A stretch of DNA of 64,000 nucleotides, taken from contig NC_057812.1 of NCBI RefSeq assembly GCF_018294505.1, positions 56,877,878 through 56,941,877 of the forward strand, written 5' to 3'. Positions 58,373 to 64,000 of the stretch are shown here, piece after piece. The notes beneath the pieces were generated by a model. It saw nothing but the letters and a program-made list of their open reading frames with translations, was not told where the DNA came from and did not search any database. Source of the DNA: Triticum aestivum. Lineage: Eukaryota; Streptophyta; Magnoliopsida; Poales; Poaceae. Made by a program: the position numbers and the translations under genes. How positions within the stretch are numbered: the first letter of the stretch is position 1; each line of letters opens with the position of its first letter.

Positions 58373-58680
58373 TATGTGCTTTCTCAAGCCCAAAAGCCTA
58401 ACCCAAATGCAGTTTTTCAGTCTACTCACGTGTAAGCCTGACACAAAGCCCAAAACCCGACCCAAATGTAGCTTTTCAGTCTACTCACGTGTAAGCCTGA
58501 CATGAAGCTCGAAAGCCCGGCCCGAAATGCAGTTTTTCGGTCTACTCACCTGTAAGCCTGACATGAAGCCCGAAAGCCCGGCCCGAAATGCAATTTTTCA
58601 ATCTACTCACGTGTAAGCCTGACACGAAGCCCAAAAGCCCGGCCCGAAATGCAGTTTTTCAGTCTACTCATGTTTAAGCC
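58373..58680. repeat. Tandem repeat, about 60-bp unit, five copies
   Basis: Units share TAAGCCTGACATGAAGCCCG, CCCGAAATGCAGTTTTTCAG and TCTACTCACGTG. Unit starts at 58433, 58492, 58553, 58614 and 58674 are 59-61 bp apart, and a diverged unit precedes them. Confidence 0.88.
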
Positions 58681-58739
58681 TGTCCCAAATGGTGAGAAAT
58701 GGAAGCCGGGCTCGGCCTAAATATTATTTCGAACGAGTA

Positions 58740-58855
58740 TCATCAGAAATTTTGAAATAAATCCGGGAATAATGCAAGCATCGAGACTTGAACCCTGGTG
58801 GACTGAGGATACCATTGTCCTTCTAACCCCAATCATAAGTTGGTCCGCTGTTAGA
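58740..58855 (-). mobile_element. Au-type SINE fragment
   Basis: It matches the tRNA-like head and the next part of the SINE at 14989-15288: AAATAAATCCGGGAATAATG, GACTTGAACCCTGGTGG (B-box region) and TTCTAACCCCAATCA. The distal half is missing. Confidence 0.75.
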
Positions 58856-59067
58856 TTGGGTTTAGATCTTTATATATTATATAACGAAACATGTACTAGC
58901 ATACAAAAAAGGAAAAGGAAAAGGAAAAATTGATTAATTTGTATATTGACTTGTGTGGGGCAGTGGGGTAACAACAATCTCTAAAGCTCTTGTTAGGTTG
59001 GTTTATACATGGCTGTGCGACATGTTTTTTAACTGATTGACTTTGGCTCCACCAATTAACTGTCTCG

Positions 59068-59612
59068 TTTTTTCGAGAAACTTTTAATCTATTTATCTTT
59101 AATTATAGCAATACAATAAACACAAGAAATAAAAGAAATTACATCTAGATTCGTAGACCATCTAGCGATGACTACAAGCACTGAAGCGAGCCGCCGTCAT
59201 CGCCCCTCCCTTGCCAGAGCCGGGCACAACTTGTTATAGTAGACAGTCGGAAAGTCATCGTGTTAAAGCCTCATAGGACCAATACATCGTAACAACAACC
59301 GCTGCCAATGAAAAGAATATTAGATTGGAAGGATCCAACTTGAAGCAAATGAGCAAAGACGAACAATGACCGGATCCGAACAAATCCATCAAAGACAATC
59401 ACCAATCGAATCATGCGAGATCCTGACGGGGCTAGGAAGAGAGAATCTTATTCAATCTTCAAGAAGCCGCCGCCGTCTCGTCTTCTTGATCAGGACACAA
59501 AGTCTAAAAAAACTTGAAGAAAGCCCTAAGGCCACAGGAGACGTGGCAGATCGATGGCAGCGCCGACGGAAGGCAGAAACCCTAGCCGACTTTTCTTGGA
59601 GGAGAGACAGCA
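59068..59612 (-). mobile_element. Unclassified poly(A) retroposon, copy C
   Basis: On the minus strand it starts near 59612 (CTCCAAGAAAAGTCGGCTAG, CTTCCGTCGGCGCTGCC). It runs through CTTTAACACGATGACTTTCC and GTAGTCATCGCTAGATGG, and ends ATTAAAGATGAATAGATTAA, AAGTTTCTCG and an A run (T on the plus strand, 59068-59073). It aligns with copies A and B over the whole length. Confidence 0.8.
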
Positions 59613-62131
59613 AAGAGATAAGTGCAAATAGAACTTGCCGATGTAACCATCCACATCTGTGTATGCACATTTTACCTGAAAAAGATACGCAGAGATTAGC
59701 CCAGCAAGCATGCGCAGAGACCGACGCCGACACGGAAGTCTTTCTTCTTTTCCAACGTCGACCCCTCCCTCTTATCCTAGGAAACATATGTTCTGTGACA
59801 AGTTTCACTAAAATGAATTCGGCAGTGCAGCAGCACAGCTAACATGTGCCTTTCCTTTCCTTTCCTTCCCTCCTACTACTGATCCCTCCTTATCCGTCCA
59901 CTGATTTTACCGATGATAGCGCCCCATCATCCGCGGCATGGAGGAGACCTGATCTGCATCGCGACCCCGACCCCATGCATGGGCACCGCCCGTCGTCGGT
60001 CCAACCAGCTTTATCTGAACCCAACATGCGTAGACGTGGCTGCAACCCACACACCGCCATGTGTAGCGCTGCCCGGTGTGCTACGCACGGCTGCGTACAC
60101 ACGTACGTACGCCATGTCCCACACGCGTGTTAGCTAGCTACCGGCGCGCACGCTTGACCACGTTTCCTTCTCCCTTTTCTCGCCGGCCGGGAGAAGATAC
60201 GTAGAGCTCAGCTGATAATGGCCGCGCGTACGACCTGATTAATTGGGGTTTCGGTCCAGGTTAGCCGACGGCGATGGCTGTGGCTGATGACGAGGCTGAG
60301 CTGCCCTGGCGTCTTGGCCCGCGCGGACGAACGTCTCGCTTTTGCGGATGCTGACAGGCTCGGGAAGAGGGGCAGTTTGGGGAACGGTGGTGGCTTCGAG
60401 AGAGAACGCGGAACAGGAGAGGGCCAGAGGGGTGATGGGTGCGCGTTGCCGCGGCTGTCCGACTGGTGACCGGCCACCCTAGCCACGTGCGTGCGCGCAG
60501 GCCCGTCCCGGTCCCGGCTTTCAGCCAGCCCCAACCAACTTCACCAAAAAATCAATTTTTTTTAGGGACACTTCACCCAATTATTTGTGGAAAGCTCCCT
60601 TCCGCTTCAGCCATATAGTACTTTTCTTATTAAAAATGCCGTTTCCCCTATTTTTAAAAGAGCCATGTGAAAATTTTAAATTCATCGGGACGGACTAGAT
60701 AGAGGCGCTCGTCGTCCTGACGAACAAGGTTGAAGCTTAGATCAGATTAGCAGGATATACTTTGAATTAATATAAATCCAATAGATAACTGAATTAATAT
60801 AAACCCAATGGATAAAGGAATAATAACGCGGGGATAAGGGCTAGCCAAGTTGATCAACATGGGCAAAAAAACCCTAGCCGCCGATCTGTCTACCTCCCGT
60901 CAGTGGCGGAGCTACGAGGCAATGGTTGGGCGGGCCAGCCAGAGCAGATCACATGTTTTTTTTTGCATCGACGACCTATTTCTCTATTAGGCCCATTGAT
61001 TTAAAGCAAAACTGGGCGGGCCATCGCCTGGTTTTGCTTCAACGAAGCTCCGCCATTGCCTCCCTTCTCTCCATCGCCGGAGGGGGGCGGGAGCTTGGTG
61101 TGGCGGAGGTTGGTCGTTTGTTGTGGTGCGTGTGCCGGTCTGCATGGTCGGGTTGTCGAGGTCTTTGGCTGGCGGTGCTCTGGCTAGGTCACCGAAGACC
61201 TTGGTGTCGGAGCGTGTGCCTGGACGGCGGCGTGCTCGACCTTAGGCTCGGATCTGGCATGTAGAAGCGTGGGCAACTTGGTTCTTGTTTTGTCTACATA
61301 TCTACTCTATGCGTTTGGCTTGGGGTAGCGAGGCGACAACATTGGCCCAATTTAATTAGGAATAATGTCCGTCCCGTCCTATCCCCGTTTCAATGGTGTG
61401 CTTATCATCGGCGGATGGCGTGTGGAGATGTGTCTTCGGTGGGTCTTTCAGAATCTGGTTCGTTTTGGTATACGGTGGATTCATCGGGATTCGGTCGACA
61501 CTAGTGGTCTTCAAAGTTTTTACGCCCTTTTCGACGTTTTCCTCTTCAGGGATAATAATTATAGCAGGAGTATATGAGATTAACCGTCCGTTACTAGATT
61601 GTTCATGCATAATCACCTGCGCTAACTTCGGGTAAAGCCCCTAAAAAAACTATGGGCAAAGCGTTGCATGGGTCTTTTTTTTTTTGCGGGTGAAGCGTTG
61701 CATGGGGTCTGAAAAGTAGTAAAATGCTTGCTCCTAGCTGGGGATCGACCGGCCGGGGATGAAAGCCCAACTGTTGATGCACAATTGGTTGCATTTATCA
61801 TTGGGTTGTCATGGTATATGGTCCAACTAAGAAGGGCTAGCCAGATCTTAGATCGATCGATCGGAACCGGCCGGCCGGAGAGAATGGATGGCACTGCACG
61901 CCGTGGCAACGGAGCATGAATGGCGATCAATGGTGCTGCTTAACTCCCTCCACCAGTGCGTGCGTGAGTTACCACAAACGATCTCGCCCATCAGTTTTCA
62001 CCGGATCGATCACGTATGCAAGCAAATTTCAGAAAGAGACAGGCAGCTGTTTGAACAAATCGGTCCATTCTCGACTTCTGATCATCACTCACTGGTTTCC
62101 GAATTTCGCCTCGTTCAAGAGTATGTATGTA
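59613..62131. other. Spacer, no gene recognised
   Basis: Short frames only. 61375-61500 (+) has words like those of the retroposon copies (CCCCGTTTCAATGGTG, GTGTGGAGATGTGTCTTCGG, 'ggtggattcatcgggattcgg') and may be a diverged fragment. The rest shows no recognisable gene. Confidence 0.4.
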
Positions 62132-62205
62132 CTTTCCCTGTAAAGAAATATATGAGCGTTTAGATGTAGTGATCTAAACGCTCTTATATTTCTTTATGGA
62201 GGAAG
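62132..62205. mobile_element. Very short Stowaway MITE, 74 bp
   Basis: CTTTCCCTGTAAAGAAATAT and ATTTCTTTATGGAGGAAG are inverted ends, with 'gagcgtttagat' and its inverse next to them and a 6-base loop. TA flanks both sides (62130-62131, 62206-62207). Confidence 0.85.
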
Positions 62206-62360
62206 TAGTATGTGCGTAATAGTAGTAGTAGTATGGAGTATGTATGCAGTAAAGCGCTGATTATTCAGCCTTAATTTGAGGCAGTAAAATTAGCAGATGA
62301 CAACGTATACTTAATTACTGGAGTCGTAATAGTTATTGCAGTGGCTCCAGGTAATTACTA

Positions 62361-62483
62361 CTCCCTCCGTTCGAAAAAACTTGTCATCAAAATGGACAAA
62401 AAGGGGTGTATCTAGAACTAAAATACATCTAGATACATCCCCTTTTATTTATTTTGATGACAAGTATTTCCGGACGGAGGGAG
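62361..62483. mobile_element. Stowaway MITE, 123 bp
   Basis: It runs from CTCCCTCCGTTCGAAAAAAC to TTCCGGACGGAGGGAG, flanked by TA on both sides (62359-62360, 62484-62485). The internal arms CTTGTCATCAAAATGGACAA and TTATTTTGATGACAAG pair, and a TCTAGATACATCC word marks the right inner arm. Confidence 0.92.
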
Positions 62484-62485
62484 TA

Positions 62486-63575
62486 CTACACTACAGCCTG
62501 GCTAGCTTGTCCCGACAATTCCCGCAAGAAAAAAAGGCTTGTCCCGACGACGAAGCACAGGCTGGTCGAGGCTGGAGTAGTGCCGCTAGCTAGCCAGCTT
62601 GCCCTGTGCCGTCGTGTTCCTCCGAGGACACGGGAGGTAATGACGCTGCCCATCGTATGCCCCGTACCGGTCTTACTGTCTGTCCGTGCACGAATCCATG
62701 TCGTGAACACCAAGAGAGCTGTGCGTGTGTCTTATAATTTCACGGCTGCAGACAACGTACGTGCCTAGGTCGATGTCGTCCGGGCACGTACGTACGGCAT
62801 GTACCCTGCCACCATATGCCGGGCATTGGAGATCACACGCGCCATGGTGGCTGGCAGTGGCGGAGCCGAGCCGAGTGGCATCGCAGTTCACGCCGGGGGC
62901 CTTGGACCCTTGCTCGGGCGAGGAAAGGCGGTGGAGACAGACAGACGGACACGAAGAAGAAAACCATGCGCACCGCACCGCATCGCGGATCACGCGCCAA
63001 AGGGAGCAAGCGGCCGGGCCGGGTCGATGATAAAATATGAGAAAATTGTGGGTAGTAGTGGCTCAGCTTCAGCATTTCCGAGGACGGAGCTTGTCTGCCT
63101 CTCCTCTTCATATGCGTGGCCGTGCTCCTCCGTTTGCCTTCTCTTCCTGGTTTCCTTGAGGGCAGGGTGTGCCGCCGTCTAGATGCAAAGAAAACGGTGT
63201 GCATTTTTCTTAGGGAAATTGTGCCGCATCTTCTTCAATTTTTTTTTGAGATATAATAGTGGACCGGCTTAACGAGCGAACGTCTGCGGGGAAGCATGGT
63301 AATTGCGAAATGTTTGTGCGACAATTTGTGCTGGTCGAGGATGGCAAGTTTAGTTCGTAAGGACGGCAAATCCGCTTTAGTTCGGTTTTCTTTTTCATCA
63401 GGATTTGTCGTGTTTGCAAACTAAATTTACCATCCCCACGACGATATAAATTGCTACTAAAAAACGTCGCCATCCCCTCCTAGCCAACGCCAGCGAAAAA
63501 TAGTACTATTCATTTTCTGGAGATGTACCGTGAATAATGAGATTTTTTTAATGGGCCCCACGCTTCCAATATGTC
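62486..63575. other. Spacer, no gene recognised
   Basis: Several overlapping frames at 62673-63204 have no domains and no intron structure that I can support. ACGTACGTACG runs occur near 62786. Confidence 0.4.
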
Positions 63576-63900
63576 CACTTCCGGGAAATCGATGAACTTT
63601 TTTTCATGTTTCAATGAATTTTATTTCCAAATTTGATGAATCGTTTTCAATGTTTACGAACTTTGTGAACTTTTTTCTTGAGTTTTTGAACTTTCTTTGA
63701 AAATCAATGAACTTTTTCTAAAAATTGATGATTTTTTTTTCAAATCAATGATTTTTCTTTTTGAAAATTGATCAACTTTTTTCTAATTCATGAACTTTTA
63801 TATGAATACAAGAATTTTTTCTAATCCGTGACTTTCTAATATCTGTGAACTTTGAAATTTTGTTCATATTTTTTCCAGAAAGATGACATTTTTTTCTAAA
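63576..63900. repeat. Degenerate AT-rich array
   Basis: Repeated 'atgaactttttt' and 'aaaattgatgaac'-like words of about 25-30 bases occur, similar in style to the right half of 17060-18998. It probably belongs to another element of that kind running towards the window end. Confidence 0.6.
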
Positions 63901-64000
63901 ATGTATGTGCAGTAAATAGCGTGGCTTCTCACTGAACCATGCTTACGTAACATGCCTGTTGCTTGCCTGCCGTCTCGCCTCACTACGCTACAATCTCGTT

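Noticed and set aside
61365..61635. Open frames in a possible fourth retroposon copy
   Set aside because: Similarity to the three full copies is limited to scattered words and ends are not visible, so it is mentioned only as a possible fragment.

Overview
The window looks like nuclear DNA of a Triticeae grass (wheat, Aegilops or a close relative). The reasons are plant intron-containing genes, an Au-type SINE, several Stowaway MITEs flanked by TA, and a large CACTA transposon containing a nested LTR retrotransposon. Four genes look intact: a SULTR3-type sulfate-transporter-family gene (2986-7443, +), a PRP38-type splicing factor (9992-13119, +), a PLS-class pentatricopeptide repeat gene (20618-22918, -) and a plastid acyl-ACP thioesterase FATB (50180-53355, -). 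An F-box gene (15706-16994, -) is damaged by a frameshift. The intact genes have unrelated household jobs and show no sign of working as a cluster.

Layout. 1-2985 is the SULTR3 upstream region, with an imperfect tandem duplication and a TATA box. 7.4-9.4 kb is a spacer holding a 254-bp Stowaway MITE and a 43-base G run. PRP38 follows, with an intron in its 5' UTR that contains a 36-base C run. 13.5-15.5 kb holds two neighbouring Stowaway MITEs and a dead LINE that an Au SINE has split. 15.7-17.0 kb is the F-box pseudogene, 17.06-19.0 kb an AT-rich element with long inverted ends, and 20.6-22.9 kb the PPR gene. 23-26 kb carries retroposon copies and a foldback element.

25.6-48.0 kb is one nested transposon stack whose order of events can be read directly. 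An unclassified poly(A) retroposon (about 0.64 kb, target duplication about 25 bp) was hit by a 21.7-kb CACTA element (26266-47939, duplication 'aga'). That element was later hit by an 11.4-kb gag-only LTR retrotransposon (31640-43062, minus strand). The CACTA carries the ends of a tnp2 transposase gene whose catalytic core is deleted. It also carries a small frameshifted coiled-coil/membrane ORF and a second gene with a Ulp1-like (C48) protease domain, broken by stops, frameshifts and a lost splice donor. Between them lie tandem arrays, including hairpins of about 360 bp rich in AAACCCTA motifs.

48-64 kb holds FATB with its TATA box, a 5'-truncated LINE (about 54.86-57.08 kb) just upstream of that promoter, a 60-bp tandem repeat, a SINE fragment, a third retroposon copy and two more MITEs. 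No rRNA genes, free-standing tRNA genes or CRISPR arrays were seen. Coordinates of splice sites and repeat ends were read by eye; family names finer than those given are not claimed.
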